A stretch of 64,000 bases of DNA. Origin: Proteobacteria bacterium UBA6503 (lineage in GTDB: Bacteria; Pseudomonadota; Alphaproteobacteria; UBA1280; UBA6503). This document shows positions 1 to 8,398 of this stretch, one piece after another. The notes under the pieces are model-generated. The model was not told where the DNA came from. It searched no databases and worked only from the letters and a program-made list of their open reading frames with translations. The position numbers and the translations under genes are program-made. The stretch covers positions 682,713 to 746,712 of the forward strand of contig DJLZ01000001.1 of the NCBI GenBank assembly GCA_002436405.1, read 5' to 3'. Each line of letters begins with the position of its first letter. The stretch's first letter is position 1.

Positions 1-133
1 CCGCACCGAGGGTACGTGTGGCAAAAGCAAGGTATGCGATTGATAAAATACCCTGAACGCCGCGGCCTACAAGAAGTTTGCCCGCATTGACGAATGGTCT
101 TTTCCAAGTTTTTTCAGCGCTAATATCAAGCAT
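1..133 (-). CDS. N-terminus of a polysaccharide flippase-like membrane protein (partial)
   Basis: The minus strand reads ATG at 131-133 and stays open to the window edge for 44 codons. After a short polar start the residues run LLVGRGVQGILSIAYLAFAT then RTLGA. A hydrophobic first helix followed by an 'A-T-R-x-L-G' turn is typical of the start of Wzx/MATE-like polysaccharide flippases, which move lipid-linked sugars across the inner membrane. Only the first helix is visible, so the family call is tentative. A small inverted repeat at 172-187 lies upstream. Confidence 0.45.
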   Translation of the reverse strand, partial: MLDISAEKTWKRPFVNAGKLLVGRGVQGILSIAYLAFATRTLGA

Positions 134-171
134 GGTGGGGGGATTACCCTAGTTTTCACAAGGGTCGGAGT

Positions 172-187
172 GTATGCCTTTGCATAC
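172..187. promoter_or_regulatory. Short inverted repeat upstream of the flippase-like gene
   Basis: GTATGC and GCATAC flank a 4-nt loop, about 40 bp ahead of the gene starting at 133. It could be an operator half-site pair or a small hairpin. No regulator is identified. Confidence 0.25.
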
Positions 188-229
188 AGACTGTCAATGC
201 CTATTAAGGCGCTGATTTTTAACATAAAG

Positions 230-259
230 TTAAGGCTGAGGGGGTAGCCTCAGCCTTAA
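230..259 (-). terminator. Hairpin downstream of the small membrane protein gene
   Basis: A perfect 12-bp stem (230-241 with 248-259) with a 6-nt loop sits about 20 bp past the stop at 279. On the minus strand it is followed by AACTTTATG rather than a clean U-run, so termination strength is uncertain. Confidence 0.55.
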
Positions 260-278
260 AATGAAGAGCGGTAAAACC

Positions 279-566
279 CTAGTAAAGGTTTTCTTCTAGC
301 ATCACAAGCAAGTCGGCCTGTTCTACTTGGGCAATAAGGTCTTCGTCTTGTGTGGTTGTAGGGGTTGTATATAGGGCAAACATAACAACGGCAACAACAG
401 CAAAAGCACCTGCTGGCGCATAGGCCCAGGCCCCGCGCTCTTGCGTGATAAAACGCTGCAGAAACATCAACGGTGATACACGCTGACGGTGCTGGGTTGC
501 AACCTGCGCCATTTCATTCAGGCGCTCAGTGCTTAACGGCTGGAATGGTGTCTTAATGGGTTTCAT
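279..566 (-). CDS. Small single-pass membrane protein coupled to an ECF sigma factor
   Basis: This 95-residue protein has a polar, basic N-terminal half, one strongly hydrophobic helix at about residues 47-66, and an acidic C-terminal tail. Its ATG overlaps the sigma gene stop codon in a TAATG junction, so the two are almost certainly co-translated. Gene position and one-helix layout fit an anti-sigma factor or sigma-associated membrane protein. No zinc-binding HxxxCxxC motif of classical anti-sigma factors is present, so the anti-sigma role is an inference from context only. Confidence 0.7.
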   Translation of the reverse strand: MKPIKTPFQPLSTERLNEMAQVATQHRQRVSPLMFLQRFITQERGAWAYAPAGAFAVVAVVMFALYTTPTTTQDEDLIAQVEQADLLVMLEENLY

Positions 567-1147
567 TACGCTGTCTTTCTAATAGGTTCGTCGTCTTCGG
601 TTTCAAGCATTTCACGCAGGGCCTTACGAGCACGGGTGAGGTGGCTTTCAACCGATTTAAGCGTTACACCTAAAACATCAGCAGTTTCAGCAACGCTTAG
701 GCCTTCCCAACAGGTCAGCACAATGCTGAGCTTCTGTTTTTCAGGCAATTTTAATACGGCATCGGCAACGGCCATTTTGCTGGCTTTACTTAGGCCATCG
801 TCTGGGGCGTAAGTTGGGTCGGTCAAAAGGGCAGTTTCTAGCTTTTGGCCACGTTGTTTCTTACGCAAAATATCATTACAAGTATTCATCATTACACGGT
901 AGCTCCAGGTAAAGGCGGCAGCCTTTTTACTGTCCCACGAGGGGGCAAAGCGCCATACTTTAATCAAAGCTTCTTGCAGGGCATCTTCAGCAATACTGGG
1001 GTCACCCAGCATGCGGCAGCCAAGCGCATATAAGCGCCCGCCGTAGCGGGTAGCGAACAGGCTCATGGCCTGCTCGTCACCGTTAGCGATCCGTGTCATC
1101 AGAGGGTTTGCGGCCTCTGTCGGATGATTACTTGTCTGTGTCAGCAC
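566..1147 (-). CDS. ECF-type RNA polymerase sigma factor
   Basis: Group 4 (sigma-70 ECF) factor that would direct RNA polymerase to a stress or envelope regulon. Region 2 starts near LFATRYGGRLYALGC and includes the -10 recognition helix around EDALQEALIKVWR. Region 4 includes LPEKQKLSIVL and the helix-turn-helix AETADVLGVTLKSVESHL. I chose the GTG at 1147, giving 194 residues, because an AAGGA sits 8 nt upstream. The frame stays open to 1270, but that stretch lies inside the EF-hand gene. ATG at 1099 is the other candidate. The 5' end overlaps the EF-hand gene by 20 bp and the 3' end overlaps the small membrane protein by one base, so the three genes form one transcript. Confidence 0.85.
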   Translation of the reverse strand: MLTQTSNHPTEAANPLMTRIANGDEQAMSLFATRYGGRLYALGCRMLGDPSIAEDALQEALIKVWRFAPSWDSKKAAAFTWSYRVMMNTCNDILRKKQRGQKLETALLTDPTYAPDDGLSKASKMAVADAVLKLPEKQKLSIVLTCWEGLSVAETADVLGVTLKSVESHLTRARKALREMLETEDDEPIRKTA

Positions 1148-1457
1148 CTTTTTTGTCCTTATCGCACAGCTTTTGTCCAGTTTTCTTGAACTTTTTGCGG
1201 TACTTTTTGTGGGCTTCGCGCATTTCTTCTTTTGAGATTTTGCCATCTTTATTGGCGTCCATCTCATCAAAGCGCTCTTTCTTCATGTTAATAAATTCAT
1301 CGTAGCTAAGCGCGCCATCACCGTCTTTATCGGCTTTCATGTGGTGGTCAGCTTTCATGTCTTTACCATGTTCCTTATGGTGGTCTGCAAAAGCAGCAGG
1401 GCTAGCTGTTGCAACCAACAAACCAAATAGAGCAGCTGTTAGTAGTTGTGTTTTCAT
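1128..1457 (-). CDS. Secreted EF-hand calcium-binding protein
   Basis: A 109-residue protein with a signal peptide (residues 1-24, likely cleavage after AFA), then a His/Lys-rich stretch. Two EF-hand loops follow: DKDGDGALSYDE at about 44-55 and DANKDGKISKEE at about 67-78. Both have acidic residues at the calcium ligand positions. The C-terminus is highly basic and Lys-rich. It is the first gene of the cluster with the ECF sigma factor and a small membrane protein, which suggests a periplasmic metal- or stress-sensing unit. That functional link is inference. Confidence 0.85.
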   Translation of the reverse strand: MKTQLLTAALFGLLVATASPAAFADHHKEHGKDMKADHHMKADKDGDGALSYDEFINMKKERFDEMDANKDGKISKEEMREAHKKYRKKFKKTGQKLCDKDKKGADTDK

Positions 1458-1585
1458 CTTTAACCTCCGGTGTTGCTGGGTATGTTACCCAAGTTTAATT
1501 GTTGCTTGCGCACCCTGTATTAAGTACTACGCAATTGTGCGTTGATACCCCTCACGCACTCAAAAAATATTTATCAGTGTAACAT

Positions 1586-3469
1586 TTAAGGTTGGGCGGC
1601 TTCTAGTGCTGTTTCAGCTTCAAGCCAGGCGGCTTCGGCTTGGTCAATTTCTTTTAGCAGTTGGCCATAGTCAAACTGTAGGTCTTTTACGGTGTCGTTA
1701 TCATCGTAAATAGCGGGGTCGGCTAGTTGGGCTTCAATGCCTTTTTTCTTTTCGGTCAGCTTATCAACCAGCTTTGCCGCTTTTTCTACTTCCTTTTTCA
1801 AAGGGACAAGCTTTTTACGTGCTTCGGCGGCTTTTACACGCTGCTCTTTTGCAGTCAGGCCATCGTCGCCTGTTTTGCTGTTTCGTTCGTCACGCTTTTG
1901 GTCACGGCGGTTCTGAACCACCATCTCACGGTAGGTGCGGAGGTCGCCGTCAAAGTCGGTCACTTTGCCATCTTGAACCAGCCATAGGCGGTCGGCCACG
2001 CGTTCCACCATGTAAGGGTCGTGCGAAACGATCAATACAGCGCCATTATAGGTGTTTAGAGCCTGCATAAGAGCTTCGCGGGCACCAATGTCCAAGTGGT
2101 TGGTTGGTTCGTCTAAAATAAGCAAATGGGGCGCGTTATAGCTAATAAGCGCAAAAAGGAGGCGAGACTTTTCACCACCACTAAGGTTTTTAATAGGTGT
2201 GTCCTGCAAAGATTTATTAAAACCAAACTGACCAAGGCGACCACGTGCACCAGCTTCGCCACCTTTCATCAAAAGCTGCATTTCTTGGAACGGGGTTGAG
2301 TCTACATTCAGCTCATCGGTCTGATGCTGCGAGAAATACCCAATACGAAGCTTTTTACTTTGGTGCATGCCACCAGCTTTGGCTTTAAGGCGGCCTGCGA
2401 TGAACTTAAGCAAGGTTGATTTACCATTACCATTGGCACCCAATAGGGCAATGCGGTCATCCATATCAATACGGTCATCCACGCCTTTAAGGACTGGCGG
2501 GTTATTGCCGTACCCAAGGGTCACTTCGTTCAATGCAATAAGCGGCGGTGGGATGTCTTCTGCCTCAGGGAAGCTGAATGATAACTGATGTTCATCAGCG
2601 ACAGCCCCCACAAACTCCATGCGTTCAAGCATTTTAATACGGCTTTGCGCTTGCTTAGCCTTACTGGCCTTTGCGCGAAAGCGGTTAATAAAACTTTCCA
2701 TATGGGCTTTTTGTGCCTGCTGCTTTTCGTGCATCTTTTGCTGCTGGGCACGGCGCTCGGCACGCTCACGCTCAAAGGTGTCATAGTTGCCTGTGTACAT
2801 GGTCAGGGCTTTTTCTTCCACGTGCAGAATGTGGTCAGTACATTTGTTTAAAATTTCACGGTCGTGCGAAACAATAAGCAGCGTGTGCGGGTAATTGGCT
2901 AGGTAGTTCTCTAGCCACATGATGCCTTCAATATCCAAGTGGTTGGTCGGCTCATCAAGTAGCAAAACATCTGGCTGCTGGAACAAGGCCGCCGCTAGTG
3001 CCACACGCATACGCCAACCGCCTGAAAGGGATGATAGCGGGTCGCCTAGTTGTTCTGTGGTAAAGCCAAGGCCTGACAAAATGCTCGAGGCCCGAGCCGG
3101 GCCTGTGTAGGCATCAATGGCGTGCAGTTGCTCGTGGATATCAGCAAGTTTATAAGGGTCTTTTTCATTCTCAACTTGGTGCATAAGTGCGCTGCGGCGC
3201 TTGTCAGCTGAAAGCACAACGTCAAGCAAGCTCATGCTGTCGTCGGGCATGTCCTGTTTAATCATGCCTAGGTTCAGGCCACGCTGTAGGCTGATTTCGC
3301 CAGCGTCCATGTGTAGGTCGCCCGCAATAAGTTTAAGCAGGGTCGACTTACCCGAACCATTCGCCCCCACAACGCCTACGCGCCATTTGTTCATGGCGGT
3401 AAATCCTGTGTTTTCTAAAATCGGACGATTTTCAACACGGTATGTAAGGTTAGTAACTGTTAAAACCAT
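1586..3469 (-). CDS. ABC-F family ATP-binding protein (Uup/YheS/EttA type)
   Basis: 627 residues with two ABC ATPase cassettes and no membrane segments. The first Walker A is GANGSGKST (35-43) with signature LSGGWRMR and Walker B LLLDEPTNHLD. The second half repeats this with GANGNGKST, LSGGEKSRL and LLILDEPTNHLD. Between them is the basic, Gln-rich P-site-tRNA-interaction linker. The last roughly 100 residues form a charged coiled coil. ABC-F proteins act on ribosomes, adjusting translation or rescuing stalled complexes. The C-terminal coiled coil points to the Uup/YheS branch rather than EttA, but I cannot settle the subfamily. Confidence 0.93.
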   Translation of the reverse strand: MVLTVTNLTYRVENRPILENTGFTAMNKWRVGVVGANGSGKSTLLKLIAGDLHMDAGEISLQRGLNLGMIKQDMPDDSMSLLDVVLSADKRRSALMHQVENEKDPYKLADIHEQLHAIDAYTGPARASSILSGLGFTTEQLGDPLSSLSGGWRMRVALAAALFQQPDVLLLDEPTNHLDIEGIMWLENYLANYPHTLLIVSHDREILNKCTDHILHVEEKALTMYTGNYDTFERERAERRAQQQKMHEKQQAQKAHMESFINRFRAKASKAKQAQSRIKMLERMEFVGAVADEHQLSFSFPEAEDIPPPLIALNEVTLGYGNNPPVLKGVDDRIDMDDRIALLGANGNGKSTLLKFIAGRLKAKAGGMHQSKKLRIGYFSQHQTDELNVDSTPFQEMQLLMKGGEAGARGRLGQFGFNKSLQDTPIKNLSGGEKSRLLFALISYNAPHLLILDEPTNHLDIGAREALMQALNTYNGAVLIVSHDPYMVERVADRLWLVQDGKVTDFDGDLRTYREMVVQNRRDQKRDERNSKTGDDGLTAKEQRVKAAEARKKLVPLKKEVEKAAKLVDKLTEKKKGIEAQLADPAIYDDNDTVKDLQFDYGQLLKEIDQAEAAWLEAETALEAAQP

Positions 3470-3539
3470 GCCCGCACTTTACTTGAGTGTGCGCAAAAAA
3501 CAATGCTAAAAACCTTCCAGAAAATAACTTGAGTACCCC

Positions 3540-3788
3540 TTAAAAACGCACCTTAAAGAAATGGCGGGCCAGGTGGGGCTGCATTTCGCTAGGTTGTTTT
3601 TTGATGAGTTCATAGGCGTAAAGCTTTGTGAGGCACCCCGTTCTTACAAGGGCAGTCTCGCTGCCGGCATAGCGTTGAGGGCCCGTATCAATACGGTAGG
3701 CTTTCTTTGCGCGGACCACATCGTCAATGGCTTTAAGGACTTCCATAGTCGGAGGCTGATTGTTACGCGGGTGGCTGGTAAGCACCAT
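3540..3788 (-). CDS. Small hypothetical protein
   Basis: 82 residues, starting 18 bp after the stop of the GYF/ClpP-like gene and therefore probably the last gene of that operon. The codon choice matches the neighbours. No signal peptide, membrane helix or known motif is apparent, and no strong Shine-Dalgarno is visible ahead of the ATG. I do not recognise the family. Confidence 0.5.
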   Translation of the reverse strand: MVLTSHPRNNQPPTMEVLKAIDDVVRAKKAYRIDTGPQRYAGSETALVRTGCLTKLYAYELIKKQPSEMQPHLARHFFKVRF

Positions 3789-3806
3789 CGTTGCAAAAGT
3801 GGCGTA

Positions 3807-5315
3807 TTAATAAGTTAGGTTTTGCATATCAACGACACTGCGCTCAATAAACTCTTGCGGGCTATCGTAATAAACGCAGGCAACCCATTCATTCTGGTTT
3901 GCAAGGTATTGAATTTGACCCATAAAGGCGTCTAGGTACAACATAATTTCAAGGTCGCCGGCTTCGTCGTAAATATCAGGGTAAAGCTGGTTCATCAGGT
4001 CACGCACAGCTCGGGTGCGGATTTCGGGGTTGTGCATTACCTGCTTTAGAGTCTCAAAGTACTTTTCCATAATGGGTTTACGCTTTTTACCAATGGCGCC
4101 AAACAACATGCCTAATGTCTTTTCTTCCGCTTTTAGAATCTGTTCCTTCGTCATCGGTGGTGCAGCTTGATTTTGGAGGGTCTGCGTGTTGGTTTGCGCA
4201 GCTCTTTGAGGTGCAGGGGGCGTACGTGCAATGCGCCCTTTGCTAACGGTAGTTTTTTTGTTTAGGGCACTTGCTGAGCGCAGTAGTTTACCGTCTTTCA
4301 TGATGGCCGTAAGCGAGCCTGACTCTAACAGGCGAGGGGCCTCAACATAGTAAAATTTTGTGTCGGTTGAGCTGTATTTATGGGGCAATACATCTTGCGG
4401 CACATGACGTTTTTCAAGGTAAGCATCAGCCAAGCGTAGGTGCAGGTTATGCTTTTTAAGCTCGGCAGGGTCATCAGAACCTACAAGGTTTGAAGCACCA
4501 TGGAAGCCAAGCTTAACGTCATGATCGGCCCAACGTTCTTGCGCTGAAAATAGAATAACAATACAACCACTGGCACACTGCTTTTTGGCATGTACGGCAA
4601 TTTGTGGGCGTTGCTCAATAATCTGAGCGGCCTTTAGTGTTTCGCCTAAAAGGCCACCACCGCTTGTGACTTCAATAATCTTAATACTTGGGAATTTTTG
4701 TAAAATACCATCAAGGGTCTTAGCAAAGTCAGGGCCAATGTTACCCTCAATCATCAGTTTTTGAGGGTTTGTAGGGTCGTTTACTTTGAATGAGTATTCT
4801 TTAAGTTGATTCATCGCCATTTTGGTCGATGTAATTTGGTTCATGGTTTTAAGTTGCACCAAAAAGATGCCGCCCAAAATAACACTTAGCGCCATGGTGC
4901 CTGCCTTAAGGCCAAGCCCTGCGTTTTTATTTTTCTTAAGGGTTAAGCGCTTGGCTAAAATATAAAGCCGGCGCAGTAATACCGCAGTGGTGTAGCAAAT
5001 GCCTGCAAATATCAAGAAGAATAGCGCCTTAACTACGGCATGCATCGGGAGTGATACCGTAAGCTGAATTGCCAGCAGCATAACAACCAGCAAAACAAGG
5101 CTAAGCCCGTGCTTCCAGAAAATCGGTTTCTTTTCTTGGTAGAGGGTAAAGTGCTCGTCAAAGTGTTTGCCTGCAGGCTCCCACTTTTTCATGCCTTTTT
5201 TCCAAATTAATTCGTAGCGTGTAATGCCGCTAGATTTAATAAGATCTGTTAACTGCTCAGTGCTGATAGGTGCCTGTGCTTCGCCACGCAGTGTGTAGTG
5301 CCAAAATGTCGTCAT
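3807..5315 (-). CDS. GYF_2-domain membrane protein with a ClpP/COG3904-like serine hydrolase core
   Basis: 502 residues. Residues 1-50 form a GYF_2 (DUF4339) domain with FWHYTLRGEAQAPIS and LIWKKGMKKW. Hydrophobic helices follow at about 68-115 and 138-155. Then comes a ClpP/crotonase-like core: TSGGGLLGE (217-225, an oxyanion-type turn), CASGC (247-251, with Ser249 at the nucleophile position) and GFHG (270-273, with His272 as likely base). The order and spacing match the predicted periplasmic proteins of COG3904, and a protease role is inferred. The C-terminal 150 residues are unassigned. Its ATG overlaps the stop of the upstream GYF/RDD gene (TAATG), so the two proteins are probably made together. 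Confidence 0.75.
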   Translation of the reverse strand: MTTFWHYTLRGEAQAPISTEQLTDLIKSSGITRYELIWKKGMKKWEPAGKHFDEHFTLYQEKKPIFWKHGLSLVLLVVMLLAIQLTVSLPMHAVVKALFFLIFAGICYTTAVLLRRLYILAKRLTLKKNKNAGLGLKAGTMALSVILGGIFLVQLKTMNQITSTKMAMNQLKEYSFKVNDPTNPQKLMIEGNIGPDFAKTLDGILQKFPSIKIIEVTSGGGLLGETLKAAQIIEQRPQIAVHAKKQCASGCIVILFSAQERWADHDVKLGFHGASNLVGSDDPAELKKHNLHLRLADAYLEKRHVPQDVLPHKYSSTDTKFYYVEAPRLLESGSLTAIMKDGKLLRSASALNKKTTVSKGRIARTPPAPQRAAQTNTQTLQNQAAPPMTKEQILKAEEKTLGMLFGAIGKKRKPIMEKYFETLKQVMHNPEIRTRAVRDLMNQLYPDIYDEAGDLEIMLYLDAFMGQIQYLANQNEWVACVYYDSPQEFIERSVVDMQNLTY

Positions 5316-6319
5316 TATGAAGCAATCCCCCGGTTAATGGCTTTAAGCACACCCATAACGAAACCAATAAACACCATGCTGCCAATCACAATGGCAATAA
5401 TAAGTAGCGTTTTAAGAATCGTCTTTTTAACGGGCTGATTGTTATGAACGACAACGGTGTTAAAGGTATTGTCCCACGGTGTGAGGCCACGGCGAATAAT
5501 ATAAAAGTACCAATACACAGGTAAAAGCCAGCCTAGGTAAATGGTGTAGCCACCAGCCCCTAAAGTGCTGACGTAAGCCTCACGGAAAAAGATTTTTAAC
5601 GGCTGCGGTTTTTCAAAGGTATGGGTGGTGAGGCGGGTGCCTGTAATCCACTCGCCAAGGGTGGCTCCAAAATGAGAACGAACCAACGTAATAAACGCAC
5701 TGACGGCAACCACAATAATTGCCGCAATAATAAACGTCCACATCATGGGGTTATTCTTAACCTCAAGTGCCCACACCATTAGGCGCATATTTGTAGCAGG
5801 CGATAGTGAAGGCGCAATCAAAACAACACCAAGCGAGAAGGCTTGAATCACAATATAAAAATCAACCAATTTAGCAAAGCCACGTAGGGCTGGTTTAGGG
5901 GGCGTCATCTGAAAGTCTGTTAACGGGTGTGGTAGGGGCTTTGTTAGGCTAAAGCCTGTATTAGGCGGGCGCTCAGGACTCGTCGCATCAGTGCCGGTTT
6001 GCGGGTATGGTGTAGCGTCGTCTGCTATAGGGCTTGGTTGTACAGGCGTTGTTAGCTCAGGGGTCGTTTTTTCAGGAACCTGTTGCTCGGGTGTGGGTGT
6101 GGGCGCTTCAGGCTTTTTAATTTCAGCTGGCTTTTGCGTGGGTTCGGCATCTTCAGGTAAGCCTAAAGCCACGCGCGCGGTCTGCTTTTCTGTGCCGTCT
6201 TCCCAGACTAAAGTCTCGGGTGTAATAACCTTGCTGCGAATAAAGGATTCAATCAGGCGCTTTTGGAAAGGGCCAATAGCTTCGCCATCTTTTTCATAGT
6301 ACCAGGTGGCATCTGCCAT
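5315..6319 (-). CDS. GYF_2 and RDD-domain membrane protein
   Basis: 334 residues. Residues 1-50 are a GYF_2 domain (WYYEKDGEAIGPF, LVWEDG). Residues about 58-140 form a Pro/Thr/Glu-rich linker. From about 144 on there is an RDD-family domain with four hydrophobic helices (FAKLVDFYIVIQAFSLGVV; IIAAIIVVAVSAFITL; YTIYLGWLLPVYWYFYI; a C-terminal helix). RDD proteins are poorly understood membrane proteins, some linked to ion transport. It is first in the operon with the GYF/ClpP-like protein, and the shared N-terminal domain suggests they recognise the same proline-rich partner, possibly this protein's own linker. Confidence 0.8.
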   Translation of the reverse strand: MADATWYYEKDGEAIGPFQKRLIESFIRSKVITPETLVWEDGTEKQTARVALGLPEDAEPTQKPAEIKKPEAPTPTPEQQVPEKTTPELTTPVQPSPIADDATPYPQTGTDATSPERPPNTGFSLTKPLPHPLTDFQMTPPKPALRGFAKLVDFYIVIQAFSLGVVLIAPSLSPATNMRLMVWALEVKNNPMMWTFIIAAIIVVAVSAFITLVRSHFGATLGEWITGTRLTTHTFEKPQPLKIFFREAYVSTLGAGGYTIYLGWLLPVYWYFYIIRRGLTPWDNTFNTVVVHNNQPVKKTILKTLLIIAIVIGSMVFIGFVMGVLKAINRGIAS

Positions 6320-6491
6320 ATATGTAGCCTCGTGTGTGCGTTGTTGATGCGCTAAGTGTAGCCAAGAAAATGATTTTCAACAAATGGTGGTATGCAGTTC
6401 AAGGTGCTGTATGTGGCATTTGCGCCATTGTTGGCAAAATAGCAGGAACTTAAATTGCGGGGGTTCGTTGGGAGAAATAGTAGATACTAAA

Positions 6492-6566
6492 TGGTGGGCG
6501 GTACTAGGATTGAACTAGTGACCCCTTGCGTGTCGAGCAAGTGCTCTACCACTGAGCTAACCACCC
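6492..6566 (-). tRNA. tRNA-Val(GAC)
   Basis: The minus strand folds into a full cloverleaf: acceptor GGGTGGT/ACCGCCC, D stem GCTC/GAGC, anticodon stem CTTGC/GCAAG, T stem ACTAG/CTAGT with loop TTCAATC, and an encoded CCA at 6492-6494. The 7-nt anticodon loop is TCGACAC, giving anticodon GAC (valine). Position 33 reads C instead of the near-universal U. The surrounding gaps, 6320-6491 and 6567-6667, hold no recognisable gene. Confidence 0.93.
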
Positions 6567-6667
6567 ACATTCAGAGTAGATAAAACTTTTAGCAAACCTT
6601 TAGTTTGCCCGCAAGCCAATTTGTGTCGCATACTATAAGGAGGCAACAAGAAATAGGTAGTAAAATC

Positions 6668-7255
6668 ATGGCTAAAGTTGCAGTAAAAACTTACCAACAC
6701 AACGCTTTGCGTATGGGGCTACAAGCAAGTGTCTTGCTTTTGGCCGCTCTGTTTTATGCCATCTTCCTTGCGCCTTCGGTACTGGCTGAAGAGCCTGCTG
6801 ACCCAACTTATAACGAATGCTTTAATATGGCGCAAAAAGCCATTCAGGGCGATATGGTCGCAATGCAACTCGAAGCAGATACTCTAAACGATGACCTGCC
6901 TGACGATGGTTGGACAACCCCCGCCACAATGGACCCTAACGCCAGCAATAACGTGACCCTCAACGCAGACCCACAAGATAACCGTGCTATTTTGCCGGGC
7001 CTTGACGGAACACAAGATTTTGAAAAAGCCCTGCGCGAGCAAGGCGCCCGCATTATTATTGACCCGAACGACCCTAATGGCGCGCCAAAGGTTGAGCTTG
7101 ATAATGTGCGCCCCGTAGCCGCGCCTGAGCCAAAAGAAGAGGTGACTGAAGAAACTGTCGAAGAAACTGTCGAAGAAAAAACCGAAATGACCTCGGCCGA
7201 GTTATACGAATTTCAACGCACCGTGTGCCGTATTAAATTCGGCATTACATTCTAG
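6668..7255 (+). CDS. Secreted hypothetical protein
   Basis: 195 residues from the ATG at 6668. A signal peptide with a long hydrophobic core (QASVLLLAALFYAIFLAPSV) ends at an LA-E cleavage site. The mature protein is acidic, has one Cys near each end, and carries a duplicated EETVEETVEE stretch in a linker of about 40 residues. An AGGAGG at 6640-6645 lies too far upstream (about 22 nt) to serve this ATG directly, so the start is uncertain. It ends 9 bp before the phosphatase-family gene, which makes a two-gene operon likely. No family recognised. Confidence 0.65.
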   Translation: MAKVAVKTYQHNALRMGLQASVLLLAALFYAIFLAPSVLAEEPADPTYNECFNMAQKAIQGDMVAMQLEADTLNDDLPDDGWTTPATMDPNASNNVTLNADPQDNRAILPGLDGTQDFEKALREQGARIIIDPNDPNGAPKVELDNVRPVAAPEPKEEVTEETVEETVEEKTEMTSAELYEFQRTVCRIKFGITF

Positions 7256-7264
7256 AGGGCGCCC

Positions 7265-8362
7265 ATGCGCACCAAGACACGCAAACTTTACAAACGCACC
7301 ACTTTTGCAGCGGTCGCCACCGCTTTGCTGGCCATTGCCGTGGGTGTGGTTTCGTCGGCGTGCCAAGGGCCAGTACCCGACCGCCCCGTGCCGCAAATGA
7401 CCACTGTTAACCCGCCTGAGGTTATGGTGGATTATAAAACAGGTGAGAAAACAGTTCGCCTGCGTGTTTTAACCTACAACGTAGCTGCACTGCCACCGCC
7501 CATTGGCTTTGGCCGTGAAGGTGCTCTTGAACAAATTGGCAAATACCTTGCGAGCATTCAGGATAGCAATATTGCCCCGCACATTATTTTGCTGCAAGAA
7601 GCCTTTGACCCTGATGCTGTGGCACCTCTTTTAAAATACAGCGGCTACCCAAACTATGTGCACGGCCCAAAACGGAAAGACCGTGCCCCAAAACTTGACC
7701 CTGAATACACTCAAAACTTTAAGCGTAAGCAATACATTTTTACAGGTGAAGGCTGGGGCAAGCTGAACCACAGCGGCCTTGCTGTTTTAAGTAATTTGCC
7801 AATTGTTGAAAAATACTCACGCCCGTTTAGATACTGCGCCGGATGGGATTGTTTAGCCAACAAAGGCGTACTTGCCGTTGAGGTTGAGATACCTGGCGTG
7901 CCTGATAATTTGCTCATTGCAAACACCCACCTTAATGCGCGTAAGGCCTCGAAGGTGCCAAAGGGGCGCTCGCTCTTTGCCCATAACTTGCAGGTGTACG
8001 AGCTTAAATACTTTGCCAAAACCACCTGGGATCGCCAAATGCCCCTTATATTTGGCGGCGACTTTAATATTCGAAATAAAGAAGACCGCATCCAGCACGC
8101 CTTGGCTGTGCTTGGTGAAGATGAGCCCTACATGTTGCCACGCTATTACTGCTTAGACCCGCGCAATAACTGCGATATCCAGCTTGACCTTGAGGGGGAG
8201 CGCCCATGGGCCCGCACACAGGATATTCAGGGTTTTGCAAACGGCAACCGTGTTTCAGTTGAGCCCGTTAAAATTATGGCCATGTTTGACGGCGGTGTTT
8301 TTGGGGAAGAACTTTCAGACCATGATGGTTATCTGGTAGAGTATCTACTCCGCTGGCGCTAG
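7265..8362 (+). CDS. Secreted endonuclease/exonuclease/phosphatase (EEP) family protein
   Basis: 365 residues with an N-terminal signal or anchor helix (about 13-31). The EEP fold motifs are present in order: LRVLTYNVAALP, then LLQEAF (metal-binding Glu), SGLAVLSNLPI, IANTHLNA (catalytic His), FGGDFNIR (Asp/Asn) and LSDHDG (terminal Asp-His). This is the superfamily of secreted nucleases, sphingomyelinases and phosphatases. The substrate cannot be told from sequence. The N-terminal helix ends SSAC, which only loosely resembles a lipobox. It follows the secreted hypothetical with a 9-bp gap. Confidence 0.85.
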   Translation: MRTKTRKLYKRTTFAAVATALLAIAVGVVSSACQGPVPDRPVPQMTTVNPPEVMVDYKTGEKTVRLRVLTYNVAALPPPIGFGREGALEQIGKYLASIQDSNIAPHIILLQEAFDPDAVAPLLKYSGYPNYVHGPKRKDRAPKLDPEYTQNFKRKQYIFTGEGWGKLNHSGLAVLSNLPIVEKYSRPFRYCAGWDCLANKGVLAVEVEIPGVPDNLLIANTHLNARKASKVPKGRSLFAHNLQVYELKYFAKTTWDRQMPLIFGGDFNIRNKEDRIQHALAVLGEDEPYMLPRYYCLDPRNNCDIQLDLEGERPWARTQDIQGFANGNRVSVEPVKIMAMFDGGVFGEELSDHDGYLVEYLLRWR

Positions 8363-8398
8363 CCTTGAACGCTAAAATAAATAAAAATGAGGTAAACC

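Noticed and set aside
566..1270. ECF sigma start at 1270 (234 residues)
   Set aside because: The extension lies within the EF-hand gene and is basic low-complexity; the GTG at 1147 has a strong ribosome site.
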